Below, piece by piece: positions 24,420 to 33,365 of a DNA stretch of 64,000 bases. Each line of letters opens with the position of its first letter. Position 1 is the first letter of the stretch. The notes beneath the pieces were generated by a model, which had not been told where the DNA came from, did not search any database, and saw only the letters and a list, made by a program, of their open reading frames with translations. Both the position numbers and the translations under genes were made by a program. Origin of the DNA: MWBF01 sp040772005 (lineage in GTDB: Bacteria > Chloroflexota > Anaerolineae > CG2-30-64-16); contig JAXGYZ010000003.1 of the NCBI GenBank assembly GCA_040772005.1, forward strand, positions 682,001 through 746,000, in the 5' to 3' direction.

Positions 24420-24563
24420 ACGTCTGCACTCTCCATCCTCGGTAGTTTACCTGCCCGCGCCGGTTTTCGCTGTTTGATGGCGTACAAAGTAGGGCATGTC
24501 TGAACGTTCGTCGGGCCGGCGGATATGCTACAATGGGCCTCACGCCATAGGAGGAATCTGCTC

Positions 24564-24959
24564 GTGATCGAACAACTGCGTATGCTGGAAGAGTTTCATC
24601 GAATTTTCGGCGCACACATGGAGACGGCGCCGACCGCGGTTCTATCACCCGAGACTGTCGCACTCCGCGTCAGCCTCATCCAGGAGGAGCTGAACGAGTA
24701 CCGGGAGGCTGCGGAAGCGGGCGACCTTGTTGAGATTGCCGACGCGCTCAGCGACCTGATGTACGTCGTCCTGGGCACGTATGTCGCCCACGGCTTGCAG
24801 GACGTGGCCGAACCGCTCTTCGCGGAGGTCCACCGCAGCAACATGAGCAAGCTGGACGCGGCGGGCGCGGTCATCTACCGGGCGGACGGCAAGGTGCTCA
24901 AGTCGGACCGCTGGACGCCGCCCGATCTGGCGCCGATCCTCGAAGCCGCCGGGCCATGA
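24564..24959 (+). CDS. MazG-like / phosphoribosyl-ATP pyrophosphohydrolase-like protein
   Basis: A 131-residue all-alpha NTP pyrophosphohydrolase. The metal-binding helix motifs RVSLIQEELNEYREA (EExxE type) and EIADALSDLMYVVLGT (ExxD type) are intact, and EVHRSNMSKLD is typical of this subgroup. It hydrolyses a nucleoside triphosphate or related nucleotide, with specificity not predictable here. The start is the GTG at 24564 behind AGGAGGAAT; a possible TACAAT -10 lies at 24529-24534. It overlaps the asparaginase gene (ATGA). Confidence 0.87.
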   Translation: MIEQLRMLEEFHRIFGAHMETAPTAVLSPETVALRVSLIQEELNEYREAAEAGDLVEIADALSDLMYVVLGTYVAHGLQDVAEPLFAEVHRSNMSKLDAAGAVIYRADGKVLKSDRWTPPDLAPILEAAGP

Positions 24960-25969
24960 AGCGGCTGTACATCGCATACACGGGCGGAACCATCGGGATG
25001 CGGCGCACCGCGGACGGCTATGCGCCCGCGCCGGGTTTCCTGGCCGAGCAGATGGCCGCGATGCCGGAGCTGGCCGACCCGGCCATGCCCGCCTATGACC
25101 TGCACGAGTACGCGCCGCTGCTCGACTCGTCGAACATGCAGCCGGCGGACTGGGTGCGCATCGGCCAGGATATCGTCGCACATTATGATGCCTACGATGG
25201 TTTCATCGTGTTACACGGCACGGACACGATGGCCTACACTGCGTCGGCGCTGCCGTTTTTCCTCCGCGGCCTCGCCAAGCCGGTCATCATCACCGGCTCG
25301 CAGATTCCGCTGGCCGAGGTGCGCAACGATGCGCGGGCCAACCTCATTGCGTCCATGTGGATTGCCGCGCACGCGCCTGTGCCGGAGGTGTGCCTCTACT
25401 TCGGGAACAAGCTGCTGCGAGGCTGTCGTGCGACGAAGGTGGATGCAGACGGACTGGACGCCTTCGACTCGCCCAACTATCTGCCGCTCGGCACCGTGGG
25501 CGTCAGCGTGGAGATCGACCGCAGTCGCCTGGCCCATCCCGCCTATGCCGGGCCGCTGGCCCCGGTCTGGCCGGTGAGGCCCGCCACGGTGGGCGCGTTC
25601 CGCCTGTTCCCCGGGCTGTCACCGGACCTGCTGGCCAATGTGCTCCAGCCGCCGCTGCAGGGGCTGGCGCTCTTGGCCTTCGGCGTGGGTAATGGGCCGG
25701 ACCGCGACGATCGGTTTCTCGCGGCCCTCGCGGAGGCAACCGCACGCGATGTGGTGATCGTCGCCATCACCCAGTGCCTGCGCGGGAGCGTATGCCTCAG
25801 CGAGTATGCCGCAGGATCGGCGCTGGCCCGCGCGGGGGTCATCAGCGGGTACGACATGACCACCGAGGCAGCCCTGTGTAAGCTATTCTTCCTGTTCGGC
25901 TGCGGGCTGACGCCTGCTGAGGTACGCCAGCGCATCGGGGAGAACCTGTGCGGGGAGCTGACCCGTTGA
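24956..25969 (+). CDS. ansA: L-asparaginase, type I
   Basis: A 337-residue cytoplasmic-type asparaginase. The first catalytic Thr is in AYTGGTIGM, and the second triad in VLHGTDTMAYTASALPF. SQIPLAEVRNDARANL and TQCLRGSVCLSEYAAG are also conserved. There is no signal peptide, consistent with the low-affinity type I enzyme that makes aspartate and ammonia. It is translationally coupled to the MazG-like gene. Confidence 0.94.
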   Translation: MKRLYIAYTGGTIGMRRTADGYAPAPGFLAEQMAAMPELADPAMPAYDLHEYAPLLDSSNMQPADWVRIGQDIVAHYDAYDGFIVLHGTDTMAYTASALPFFLRGLAKPVIITGSQIPLAEVRNDARANLIASMWIAAHAPVPEVCLYFGNKLLRGCRATKVDADGLDAFDSPNYLPLGTVGVSVEIDRSRLAHPAYAGPLAPVWPVRPATVGAFRLFPGLSPDLLANVLQPPLQGLALLAFGVGNGPDRDDRFLAALAEATARDVVIVAITQCLRGSVCLSEYAAGSALARAGVISGYDMTTEAALCKLFFLFGCGLTPAEVRQRIGENLCGELTR

Positions 25970-25974
25970 GCGCA

Positions 25975-26002
25975 ACCACGGAATGAACGGACCACGCGGA
26001 AG
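25975..26002. repeat. Solitary arm of the 18216-18305 inverted-repeat family
   Basis: The 28-nt sequence (starts ACCACGGAATGAACGGACCA) matches either arm of the element at 18216-18305 in most positions. It lies between the asparaginase stop and the MFS start. Confidence 0.55.
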
Positions 26003-26017
26003 GCTGGTCCTGGCCTT

Positions 26018-27190
26018 GTGAAGGGTGCTGTGCTGCGGCGGTTCTCCCGGTTTGTGCTCGTCATCCTGCTGATCGAGTTCCTTGACGAATTCGTCTTCGG
26101 CGCGCGCGAGGCAGCCTGGCCCCTCATCCGCGATGACCTCGCCCTCTCCTATGCAGAGATCGGCATACTCCTCAGCGTTCCCGGCTTCATCAGCAACGCG
26201 GTTGAGCCCCTCCTGGCGGTGCTCGGCGATGTGTGGCGGCGCAAGGCACTGGTCGTGGGCGGTGGGTTGGCGTTTACCCTGGCATTGCTGCTGACCACGG
26301 CGGCGCCGGGTTTCGTCGTTCTGCTGATTGCGTTCATCCTGATGTACCCCGCGTCCGGCGCGTTCGTCAGCCTGTCACAGGCGACGTTGATGGACCTGGA
26401 GCCGGAGCGCCGCGAACAGAACATGGCGCGCTGGACCTTCGCCGGGTCGCTCGGCGTCGTAGGCGGCCCATTGGCGTTGGCCGGCGCGTCACTGCTCGGC
26501 TGGGGCTGGCGCGGCACCTTCCTCGGCATGGCCGGCCTGCTGCTGCTGCTGACGGTCATCAGCCGCCGGATGCCGTACCCCGACGGCGCACACGGCGAGC
26601 GTCTGACGCTGGCGCCGCTCAGGCAGGGCCTGCTGGATGCGGTCGGGCAACTGCGTCAGGGGCCGGTCCTGCGCTGGCTGGTGCTGTTGCAGTTCAGCGA
26701 TCTTATGCTGGACGTTCTCCTCGGCTTTCTGGCGCTTTACTTCGTGGATGTGGCCGGCGTCACGCCTGCGCAGGCAGGCATCGCCGTCGCGGTGTGGACG
26801 GGGGTGGGGCTGGCCGGTGACCTGCTGCTGATACCGCTGCTGGAGCGGGTCAAGGGATTGCACTATCTGCGCATCAGCGCAGTGCTCGAACTGCTCCTGT
26901 TGCCGGCCATGCTGCTCGCCCCAAGTTATGAGCTAAAGCTGGTGATTCTGGGTGCGCTGGGGTTCTTCAATTCCGGTTGGTATGCGATCCTGCAGGCACA
27001 GTTGTACGCGGCGCTGCCGGGACGGAGTGGGACGGCCCTGGCGGTGAATAACCTGGCCGGCCTCGCCGGTTCGCTGATTCCGTTGGCGCTGGGCCTCGTC
27101 GCGCAGAGCTACGGACTGACTGCGGTGATGTGGCTGCTGCTGGCCGGGCCGGTGGCGCTGCTCGCCGGGCTGCCGCGCAGCGCCCGCTGA
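26018..27190 (+). CDS. MFS transporter (390 aa)
   Basis: A polytopic membrane protein with about 11-12 hydrophobic helices. The loop after helix 2 (VLGDVWRRKALVVGGG) is the major-facilitator D-x-x-(R/K)-R-K motif region, here between segments 2 and 3. The start is the GTG at 26018. It is followed with a 1-nt overlap (TGATG) by a second MFS gene, so the two are made together; they are not close copies. Substrate unknown. Confidence 0.82.
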   Translation: MKGAVLRRFSRFVLVILLIEFLDEFVFGAREAAWPLIRDDLALSYAEIGILLSVPGFISNAVEPLLAVLGDVWRRKALVVGGGLAFTLALLLTTAAPGFVVLLIAFILMYPASGAFVSLSQATLMDLEPERREQNMARWTFAGSLGVVGGPLALAGASLLGWGWRGTFLGMAGLLLLLTVISRRMPYPDGAHGERLTLAPLRQGLLDAVGQLRQGPVLRWLVLLQFSDLMLDVLLGFLALYFVDVAGVTPAQAGIAVAVWTGVGLAGDLLLIPLLERVKGLHYLRISAVLELLLLPAMLLAPSYELKLVILGALGFFNSGWYAILQAQLYAALPGRSGTALAVNNLAGLAGSLIPLALGLVAQSYGLTAVMWLLLAGPVALLAGLPRSAR

Positions 27191-28419
27191 TGGCGAGCGT
27201 CACGCGGCCCGTATCTGCGCCCTCGCCGGAACGCGTGGTCTTCCTGCTTGGCCTCGGCACGGCCATTTCGCTCCTGGGCGACAGCACCCTCTACATCGTT
27301 CTCCCGCGGCCGGAGATTGCCGCGCAGGCCGGCGTGAGCCTGGTGACGGTCGGCCTGCTGCTCGGCGCGAACCGGGCCGTGCGTATGTTGACCAACGGCC
27401 TGGCCGGTCTCCTGTATGACCGGCTGCCCCGTCACCGGCTGCTGGCGGTCGCGCTGGCCCTGGGCGCGCTATCCACCCTCCTATTCGCGGTCGGGCACGG
27501 CCCGGCGCCGCTCCTGCTCTCCCGGCTGTTGTGGGGTGCAGCCTGGTCCGGCATCTGGGTGGGCGGCAACGCAGTTGTGCTCGATGTCGCGTCACTGCAG
27601 AATCGCGGCAGATTGAGCGGGCAATACCAGATGTGGTTCTTCGTGGGCACGGGCGGCGCGGCGCTGCTGGGCGGGCTGCTGACGGACCTGGTGGGCTTCC
27701 GGCCTGCGCTGTGTATCGGCGGCGGGCTGACGCTGCTGGCCGCGCTCATGTGGGCGCGGGCGCTGCCCGACCTCAACATCGGCGCAGTCACGCACCTGAC
27801 GCTGCCGTCCGCCGCGACAGGCGCCGATGGTTTCCCCTGGCCGGCTGCCCTGGTTGCCGCCGTGCCGATGTTTGTCACGCGGTTTGTCTTTGCAGGCGTG
27901 GCCTCAGCCACCGCCATCCTGTGGCTGAGCAACCTGGTGGGCGAGGGGTTGACGGTCGGACGGCTGGCGCTGCCGTTGGCAACGTTGACCGGCGCGTTTG
28001 TCGCGCTGCGCGCGCTGGTCAGCGTCGCGGGGGCGCGGGTCGCCGGTCACCTGGCAGACCTGGCCGGCCGGCGCTGGCAGACGACAGCTGCCGTGCTGCT
28101 GGCCGGCGGTGCGGGCGTCTGGCTGGCGGCCGACCCGCGCGTTGGAATTGCTGTCGCCGGGGCGCTGGCGGCTGCGGTGGCCGCCGGGGGCGTGCAGGCC
28201 CTCGCGCCGGTGCTCGTCGGTGATCACGGCCAGCCTGCGCTGCGCGGGCGGATGCTGAGCGTGGTGTACACCCTGGGCGACCTGGGCAGCGCGGTCGGCC
28301 CGCCGCTGGCCCTGGGGCTGATGGCATGGCTTCCACTTGGCACTGTGTACCGGCTCTGTGCGGTGCTGCTCGGCTGTACGGTGGTTTTCGCGCTGTGGCA
28401 GGCACGGCGCGGCCGTTGA
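27190..28419 (+). CDS. MFS transporter (409 aa)
   Basis: The second of two coupled major-facilitator genes, with 12 hydrophobic helices. GLLYDRLPRHRLLAVAL is the loop-2/3 motif, and RLLWGAAWSGIWVGGNAVVLD the helix-5 region resembling drug/metabolite efflux carriers. The ATG at 27190 overlaps the upstream TGA. A paired arrangement could mean a heteromeric or functionally linked exporter, but that is inference. Confidence 0.82.
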   Translation: MASVTRPVSAPSPERVVFLLGLGTAISLLGDSTLYIVLPRPEIAAQAGVSLVTVGLLLGANRAVRMLTNGLAGLLYDRLPRHRLLAVALALGALSTLLFAVGHGPAPLLLSRLLWGAAWSGIWVGGNAVVLDVASLQNRGRLSGQYQMWFFVGTGGAALLGGLLTDLVGFRPALCIGGGLTLLAALMWARALPDLNIGAVTHLTLPSAATGADGFPWPAALVAAVPMFVTRFVFAGVASATAILWLSNLVGEGLTVGRLALPLATLTGAFVALRALVSVAGARVAGHLADLAGRRWQTTAAVLLAGGAGVWLAADPRVGIAVAGALAAAVAAGGVQALAPVLVGDHGQPALRGRMLSVVYTLGDLGSAVGPPLALGLMAWLPLGTVYRLCAVLLGCTVVFALWQARRGR

Positions 28420-28514
28420 AGCCTGTCGCCCCGGCAACGCAGGATGTGGTATGATGGCTATCGGTGCTGCAAAGGAGCAGCTTCTCCCCCGACCAGCACA
28501 AGGAGGATCGTGCA

Positions 28515-29558
28515 ATGAATGCCCGAGAACGGGTACGTGCTGCCCTCACTCACCAATCTCCCGATCGCCCACCCAAGGCCCTGGCGTTTTGGGAGGAGCG
28601 CCTGCCCGGCATGGCGGATACGGCCGCAGAACTGCGCCTCGATGTGCGCTTTGTGGATTTCACCCCGCCCGCCGACCAGAAGGACTTCCTGGCCTATCTC
28701 CGCAGCCTGCCTCCCGATGTCCACCTGGGCAACCTGCGGCAACTGCTGCCTTACCACCAGTGGAACTATCACCCGGAGCACGGCCCGCGCGGGCCCCTCT
28801 CGGCTGCGGAGACGCTGGCGGATTTCGCTGCATTCATCGTGCCGCAGGTCATCGCACCGGACGCGCCGGGCGAGGTTGCCGCGCAGGTTGCGGCCTATCA
28901 CGCCCGCGGCTGGGCTGTCGCCGGCTCGCCGCCTCACCTGGGCGGTGAACTGTTCGAGAGCGGCTACCGGCTCCGCGGCTTCGCCACATTCCTGGAGGAC
29001 CTGCGACTGCGGCCCGCACTGGCGCACTACCTGCTGGACCAGCTCGGCGCGCTGGCGCTGCACAGCGCGGTGATCCTGGCGCGCGCCGGGGTCGATATCC
29101 TGCTGCTGGACGATGACGTGGCGATGGCGAGCGGCATGATCATCAGCCCGGCGACCTGGCGGACCTTCTTCAAGCCGCGGCTGGCGGAGATCATCCGGGC
29201 CGCGCGGTCAGCCGCGCCGGAGCTCCTGGTCTTCTATCACTCGGATGGCGACTTTTCGCTGATTCTGCCCGACCTGGTTGACATTGGCGTGGATGTCATC
29301 AATCCCATTCAGCCCGACTGCATGGACGCCGTGGCGATCAAGCAGGCGTTCGGCGACCGGCTGGCGCTGTGGGGCACTGTCGGGACCGCGGCGCTCTGGG
29401 AGCACGGCTCGCCGGAGGATATCCGCGCGGAGGTGCGGCTGCGGGCGCGTACGCTCGGCCCCACCGGCCTGCTGCTATGTCCGGCCTACGATATTGACTT
29501 CGCGCCGGTGGAGAATGTGCTGGCCTTTGCGCAGGCCGTCGAGGAAGTGGCCGGGTAG
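28515..29558 (+). CDS. Uroporphyrinogen decarboxylase-family protein (methyltransferase-like)
   Basis: A 347-residue TIM-barrel protein of the URO-D/MtaA/CmuA superfamily. It starts MNARERVRAALTHQSPDRPPKALAFWEERL. The barrel end shows LVFYHSDGDFSLILPDLVDIGVDVINPIQ and LWGTVGT, as in corrinoid-linked methyltransferase or decarboxylase-like relatives rather than HemE itself. AAGGAGG precedes the ATG. TGGTATGAT at 28448-28455 could be an extended -10. A paralogue on the other strand is at 47466-48563. The substrate cannot be called. Confidence 0.83.
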   Translation: MNARERVRAALTHQSPDRPPKALAFWEERLPGMADTAAELRLDVRFVDFTPPADQKDFLAYLRSLPPDVHLGNLRQLLPYHQWNYHPEHGPRGPLSAAETLADFAAFIVPQVIAPDAPGEVAAQVAAYHARGWAVAGSPPHLGGELFESGYRLRGFATFLEDLRLRPALAHYLLDQLGALALHSAVILARAGVDILLLDDDVAMASGMIISPATWRTFFKPRLAEIIRAARSAAPELLVFYHSDGDFSLILPDLVDIGVDVINPIQPDCMDAVAIKQAFGDRLALWGTVGTAALWEHGSPEDIRAEVRLRARTLGPTGLLLCPAYDIDFAPVENVLAFAQAVEEVAG

Positions 29559-29573
29559 CGGGAGCGCGCCGAA

Positions 29574-29603
29574 CGGTCGGATGCACAACTGCACATCCGA
29601 CCG
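29574..29603. terminator. Hairpin between convergent genes
   Basis: CGGTCGGATG (29574-29583) pairs exactly with CATCCGACCG (29594-29603) around a 10-nt loop, between the convergent URO-D-like and DUF2892 genes. No long U-tract follows on either side. Confidence 0.6.
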
Positions 29604-29625
29604 CCGGGCCGGTGACGGTCGAAGC

Positions 29626-29823
29626 CTAATGCTTCGTCGAGATATTCAGGAGCCGATAGATCAGGCAGAAGCCTGTGGCCGCCGTGAACAGCGCCACCGC
29701 CGCCAGAACGATCAAGACCACTTTGAGGACGGTATCCGTGACGGCGAACAAGGCGATGAGCAGCAGCGCAATGCCGATGATGGCGCGGATGATCCGGTCG
29801 GTCGAGCTTTCGTTGACTGTCAT
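29626..29823 (-). CDS. DUF2892 (YgaP-type) small membrane protein
   Basis: 65 residues with the family opening VNESSTDRIIRAIIGIALLLI, two transmembrane helices (about 10-27 and 33-50) and the terminal FCLIYRLLNISTKH. DUF2892 is also found as the membrane part of rhodanese YgaP. The ATG at 29823 has GGAAGG upstream. It follows the GH4 gene by 17 nt and is probably the tail of that operon, although a functional link is not obvious. Confidence 0.82.
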   Translation of the reverse strand: MTVNESSTDRIIRAIIGIALLLIALFAVTDTVLKVVLIVLAAVALFTAATGFCLIYRLLNISTKH

Positions 29824-29840
29824 GCGGGCCTTCCTTTCTG

Positions 29841-31187
29841 CTATTGAAGATAGCCGAGCCACTTCTCCTGGTAGTCGATCATCGTGTTGAGCATCTCCTC
29901 CATGCCGTGATACCGGTTGACGACCGGGTCAACCAGCAAAGCCTGGAGTGCAGCCGCTTTCGATTTGTGGATGATGGCCTCCGCCGTGAGGTCGTGGACT
30001 GCGGCCTGGTTCATCAGCAGGCCGGTGAAGCCGCGCGGCAGCACACCCGGCGAGATACCGTGCAGCCCGGCCCTATCCACCGTGGCCGGGACTTCGACCA
30101 CCAGCCAGTCGGGCAGGCCGGCAATCAACCCATTGTTCGGTATGTTCACCGCGGCTTCTTCGTAACCCGCATCGGTCACGATGCCCTCGATGATGGGCAC
30201 GATTCGCTCCTTCAGCCGCAGCTCGATCTTCGGCTCGATAGTGGAGAGAAACATCTTATAGAAGCGGTAGAAGTCGAGAATGCCCTTGTGGTCGGTGACA
30301 TCGTACGCCCACTGGATGTACTCTCCGAAATGGCTGTCGCTGGTGATGGGCATCAGGCCGAATTTTTCCAGGATGACCTGGAACACGCGGCGTTCGGGCC
30401 ATGCTTCGGTCATCACTCCGGACATATCCCCGGTCTCCTCCGGCCAGCGCCCGGTCTCCTTGAAGTACTTATAGATGCCCTCCAGCGACGGCATGTTGCC
30501 GAAGAACATTGGCGCGCGGGCGCGGATATCCGGATAGGCGTCTGCCCCGGTCTCACGGTAACGGGCCGACGCCACGACGCTGAAGTGGTTGAGGCCGCCC
30601 GCGCGCACTTCCAGCGCTTCGTACGGCACGCCCAGAATGTGCGGCAAGAACTGCGCGAGCGAGGCTATCTCGTGGCACAGGCCGAAGAACTTCAGGTCAG
30701 GGAAGGCCCGCGTGACGGTCGTGCAGATGCGGCTCATCGGGTTGCTGAAGTTGGCGACGTACGCATCGGGGCAGATGCGCTGGATATCGGCGCAGATGTC
30801 GAGGATGGGCGGTGTGATGCGCAGCGCATGGAACAGGCCGCCTGGCCCGCCGTTCTCGCCGTAGACTTGCAGGATGCCATACTGCTGCGGGATGCGCCAG
30901 TCCTGCTCCCACAGTTCGAAGCGGTCGCCGACCTCGATGGAGATGACCACGAAATCAGCTCCGCGCAGGGCGGTGGGCCGGTCGATCGTCGCAGAGACCG
31001 TGAACGGCAGGCCTGCGCTTTCGATGAAGGCGCGGGCCTGCTGCTCCATCGCAGCCAGCGTGACCGGATTGATGTCGTGGAGCACGATCTCGCTGCCTGC
31101 GAGCACCTTGCTCTGCAGGATATCGCCGATCGTGCTGGTGCCGAACTGGGCGCTGCCTGCGCCGATGAGGACGATGCGATGTGTCAT
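29841..31187 (-). CDS. Glycoside hydrolase family 4 enzyme (alpha-galacturonidase/alpha-glycosidase type)
   Basis: A 448-residue NAD+- and metal-dependent glycosidase. The Rossmann motif is VLIGAGSAQFGT; metal- and substrate-binding residues lie in NFSNPMSRICT, GLCHE (metal-ligand Cys) and GGLNHFSV. GH4 enzymes cleave by an oxidation-elimination mechanism in the cytoplasm. The ENGGPGGLFHALR segment and overall length fit the alpha-glucosidase/galactosidase/galacturonidase branch, but specificity is undecided. AAGGGG precedes the ATG. It is 58 nt downstream of a phosphodiester glycosidase gene, suggesting a joint role in glycan breakdown. Confidence 0.9.
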   Translation of the reverse strand: MTHRIVLIGAGSAQFGTSTIGDILQSKVLAGSEIVLHDINPVTLAAMEQQARAFIESAGLPFTVSATIDRPTALRGADFVVISIEVGDRFELWEQDWRIPQQYGILQVYGENGGPGGLFHALRITPPILDICADIQRICPDAYVANFSNPMSRICTTVTRAFPDLKFFGLCHEIASLAQFLPHILGVPYEALEVRAGGLNHFSVVASARYRETGADAYPDIRARAPMFFGNMPSLEGIYKYFKETGRWPEETGDMSGVMTEAWPERRVFQVILEKFGLMPITSDSHFGEYIQWAYDVTDHKGILDFYRFYKMFLSTIEPKIELRLKERIVPIIEGIVTDAGYEEAAVNIPNNGLIAGLPDWLVVEVPATVDRAGLHGISPGVLPRGFTGLLMNQAAVHDLTAEAIIHKSKAAALQALLVDPVVNRYHGMEEMLNTMIDYQEKWLGYLQ

Positions 31188-31245
31188 GTTATGCCCCTTT
31201 CACTGTAGAGGTTGACTGTGCGCGGTGTCCGGGCGATACGTCCGC

Positions 31246-32847
31246 CTAGCGGACGACGCCGACTGACGGCACCATGCGCTCGTAGTGCACCGACTGGAGC
31301 CCCAATCGCCCGCCGGCCACCGTTGCCAGGCCCGACAGGAAGAAGAGCTGGCTGGAGCCGCCGCCGTCCATATTGACCGCCTGCACCGCGCCCATCTCGG
31401 CCATGAACTCGGCCAGCTCGATGAGGGTCGCGCCGGCGCTGTCCAGCCGCGCGTCGCGTACCCCGCCCGTCTCGGAGCCGACCAGGACGGTGACCAGGAT
31501 CTCTCCGGCGCGCGTGACCCCCACGCCCACCCGACCCGCGCGGGTGCGGTCCACGTCCAGCGGAAACATGGTCGGCACGACGCCCACCTCGCGGCTGCCG
31601 TCCGGCAGGGGCCGATCCGTCCAAAACGCTTCCTCGGCCAGCGTGCTATCCGTCAGGCTGACCGCACCGTCGGCCAGCAGTTGCGGGCCCGCCTGCAACG
31701 CCTGCCGGATGCCTGCGTGACGGTAATCCCGGAATCGGTAGTTTGCCTGGCCTGCCATCAGCCCGGCGCGGTCAGCGTCCGATAGCGCCTCCGGCGCGCA
31801 GGAGAGCACGAAGCCGTTCTGTGGAATCTCCAGCTCACCGCCCTGCTTGTAGCTGACAACCTGGCAGTTCACGATGGTGAATTCGTGGCGCTGCGGCGCG
31901 GGTGGGGTGAACCCGATGACCCGCCCGTGGGCGGGGATGGCCCAGCGCCGGGTGTATGCCGTCACAGGCGCCGGAGTGTCCACGGCGAACGGAAGCGCAG
32001 TTGGGTCGTCTCCAACGCATAGGTCCACATCGGCCAGCCCGAACACGCCCGTCTTCCAGCTGCCGTCCGCCCGTTGGAAGATGGTTGCGCGCGGGTAGAG
32101 CGGCGGACGCTGGATCTCGCCCTCGCTGACGAACAGGTTGAAGGGCTCGCCCAGGCCCGAGTGATGGCTGAGGCAATCGTTCGGCTCCAGCAGGAAGAAC
32201 GCAGTGTTGAACGCGGCCAGCGGATTCGCATGCCAGACCAGCTCGCGCACATAGCCGATGCGGTCGATTGCGATGACATCCTCGAGCGGATGCACGCCCG
32301 CCAGATCATCATCGCCCGTCGCTATCCAGGGAGCCGTGTAGAGATGCAGCCGGTTCTCGGCTTGCAGCCAGGCGACGACCGCCTCGCCCCGCGCCCGCCA
32401 GGTGGCTTCGGTCGCGGGCGCCGCAACCTGCCATGTCCCGGCCCGGCGGTGCAGCCAACCCCGCGCAACCAGTTGGCGCAGGGTGTAGGTCACAAGTGAG
32501 TTGGCGCTGAGCAGCGTCTCCCCCTCGTCTGTCGTGGGCGAGATGCCCGGAAAGAGGTCGGCGGCGGCCTGGTCCTCTGCCAGCCTCAGCCATGCGACGA
32601 TGCGCGGGCGTTGGCGCTTCATGTACATGGCGCGCAGGAAGCGGATGTGGCTGAGCATGTGGAGCTTGGGTGCAGGGTCGCGCTGGTCGAAGTCGCGCAG
32701 CGTGAGCCGCTCGGCTCCGCAGCGCAGACAGGCGAAGTCAGTGTAGCTGTCGTCGTGCCAGAAGATGCGCCCGCGGGTCAGGGCCGCGCCCGGCACCTCC
32801 GTAGTTGTGGAGAGCAGGTCGCGGCGGCGTGCGATGCTATGATTCAT
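31246..32847 (-). CDS. Phosphodiester glycosidase (NAGPA) domain protein
   Basis: A 533-residue protein whose C-terminal half carries the NAGPA family signature AVNMDGGGSSQLFF, preceded by ILVTVLVGSETGG and a hydrophobic helix. Characterised relatives hydrolyse GlcNAc-1-phosphodiester bonds in lysosomal tags or wall teichoic acids. The N-terminal ~250 residues (HDDSYTDFACLRCGAERLTLRDF, a zinc-ribbon-like CxxC, and a winged-helix-like part) are not recognised. There is no signal peptide. The ATG at 32847 has GGAGCG upstream. A very good promoter precedes it. First gene of an operon with GH4. Confidence 0.78.
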   Translation of the reverse strand: MNHSIARRRDLLSTTTEVPGAALTRGRIFWHDDSYTDFACLRCGAERLTLRDFDQRDPAPKLHMLSHIRFLRAMYMKRQRPRIVAWLRLAEDQAAADLFPGISPTTDEGETLLSANSLVTYTLRQLVARGWLHRRAGTWQVAAPATEATWRARGEAVVAWLQAENRLHLYTAPWIATGDDDLAGVHPLEDVIAIDRIGYVRELVWHANPLAAFNTAFFLLEPNDCLSHHSGLGEPFNLFVSEGEIQRPPLYPRATIFQRADGSWKTGVFGLADVDLCVGDDPTALPFAVDTPAPVTAYTRRWAIPAHGRVIGFTPPAPQRHEFTIVNCQVVSYKQGGELEIPQNGFVLSCAPEALSDADRAGLMAGQANYRFRDYRHAGIRQALQAGPQLLADGAVSLTDSTLAEEAFWTDRPLPDGSREVGVVPTMFPLDVDRTRAGRVGVGVTRAGEILVTVLVGSETGGVRDARLDSAGATLIELAEFMAEMGAVQAVNMDGGGSSQLFFLSGLATVAGGRLGLQSVHYERMVPSVGVVR

Positions 32848-32925
32848 GATCGCTCCAGGATGGCGCAGTCGGGTACGCAGGCGACTGAGCCGGAGGCGGG
32901 TGCTCAAAACACAGGAGTTGGTGCG

Positions 32926-32954
32926 AGTATACCGGCGGCCCTGTCCGATGTCAA
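32926..32954 (-). promoter_or_regulatory. Promoter of the glycosidase operon (minus strand)
   Basis: On the minus strand TTGACA (32954-32949), 17 bp and TATACT (32931-32926) give a near-consensus sigma-70 promoter about 80 nt upstream of the NAGPA-domain gene. Confidence 0.78.
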
Positions 32955-32959
32955 ACAGG

Positions 32960-32989
32960 CTGACAGGGCTTGCGCTGCGGGTGTATACT
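32960..32989 (+). promoter_or_regulatory. Promoter of the small 77-aa gene (plus strand)
   Basis: CTGACA (32960-32965), an 18-bp spacer and TATACT (32984-32989). It lies back to back with the minus-strand promoter, with only 5 bp between the two -35 boxes, 41 nt before the ATG at 33030. Confidence 0.6.
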
Positions 32990-33029
32990 GGATGTGTCGA
33001 TGGCGCATCCATATGGCAGGAGGTGACTC

Positions 33030-33263
33030 ATGAGCGAGCCGCAGGCAAGTTGGCCCAGGCGATTCATTCGCTGGCTCTTCGGGGGGCCGTTCCAACAGTT
33101 ACCGCCTCAGTTTGGCAGCACGGTGCCGCCTGACCTGCAGAAGTTCGAGGAAATGGCCGAGAATGCCACTCGCCAGGGGGTGGGCCAGGTGGCGCGCAGC
33201 GCGCCGGTGCATCATGCGAAGACGCAGCCGGCGCGGACTGATAGCTCTCTCGAAAGGCAGTAG
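33030..33263 (+). CDS. Small hypothetical protein (77 aa)
   Basis: Not recognised. It starts MSEPQASWPRRFIRWLFGGPF, an amphipathic and basic N-terminus that might touch the membrane, then a polar, probably disordered tail ending ARTDSSLERQ. A strong GCAGGAGGTGA ribosome binding site and a good promoter argue that it is a real gene despite its size. A terminator hairpin follows. Confidence 0.65.
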   Translation: MSEPQASWPRRFIRWLFGGPFQQLPPQFGSTVPPDLQKFEEMAENATRQGVGQVARSAPVHHAKTQPARTDSSLERQ

Positions 33264-33303
33264 GGCGATCAGTCGCGCTGAATACGGGGTGGCCGCGCAA
33301 TGC

Positions 33304-33342
33304 GCACGGGCAGCCCGACCGGCGCTGCCGGGATGCCCGTGC
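33304..33342. terminator. Bidirectional hairpin between convergent genes
   Basis: GCACGGGCA (33304-33312) pairs with TGCCCGTGC (33334-33342), with an inner GC-rich stem. It lies between the ends of the 77-aa gene and the lipid-kinase gene. Confidence 0.6.
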
Positions 33343-33365
33343 AAACGGTCACCGTTACGACCCGG

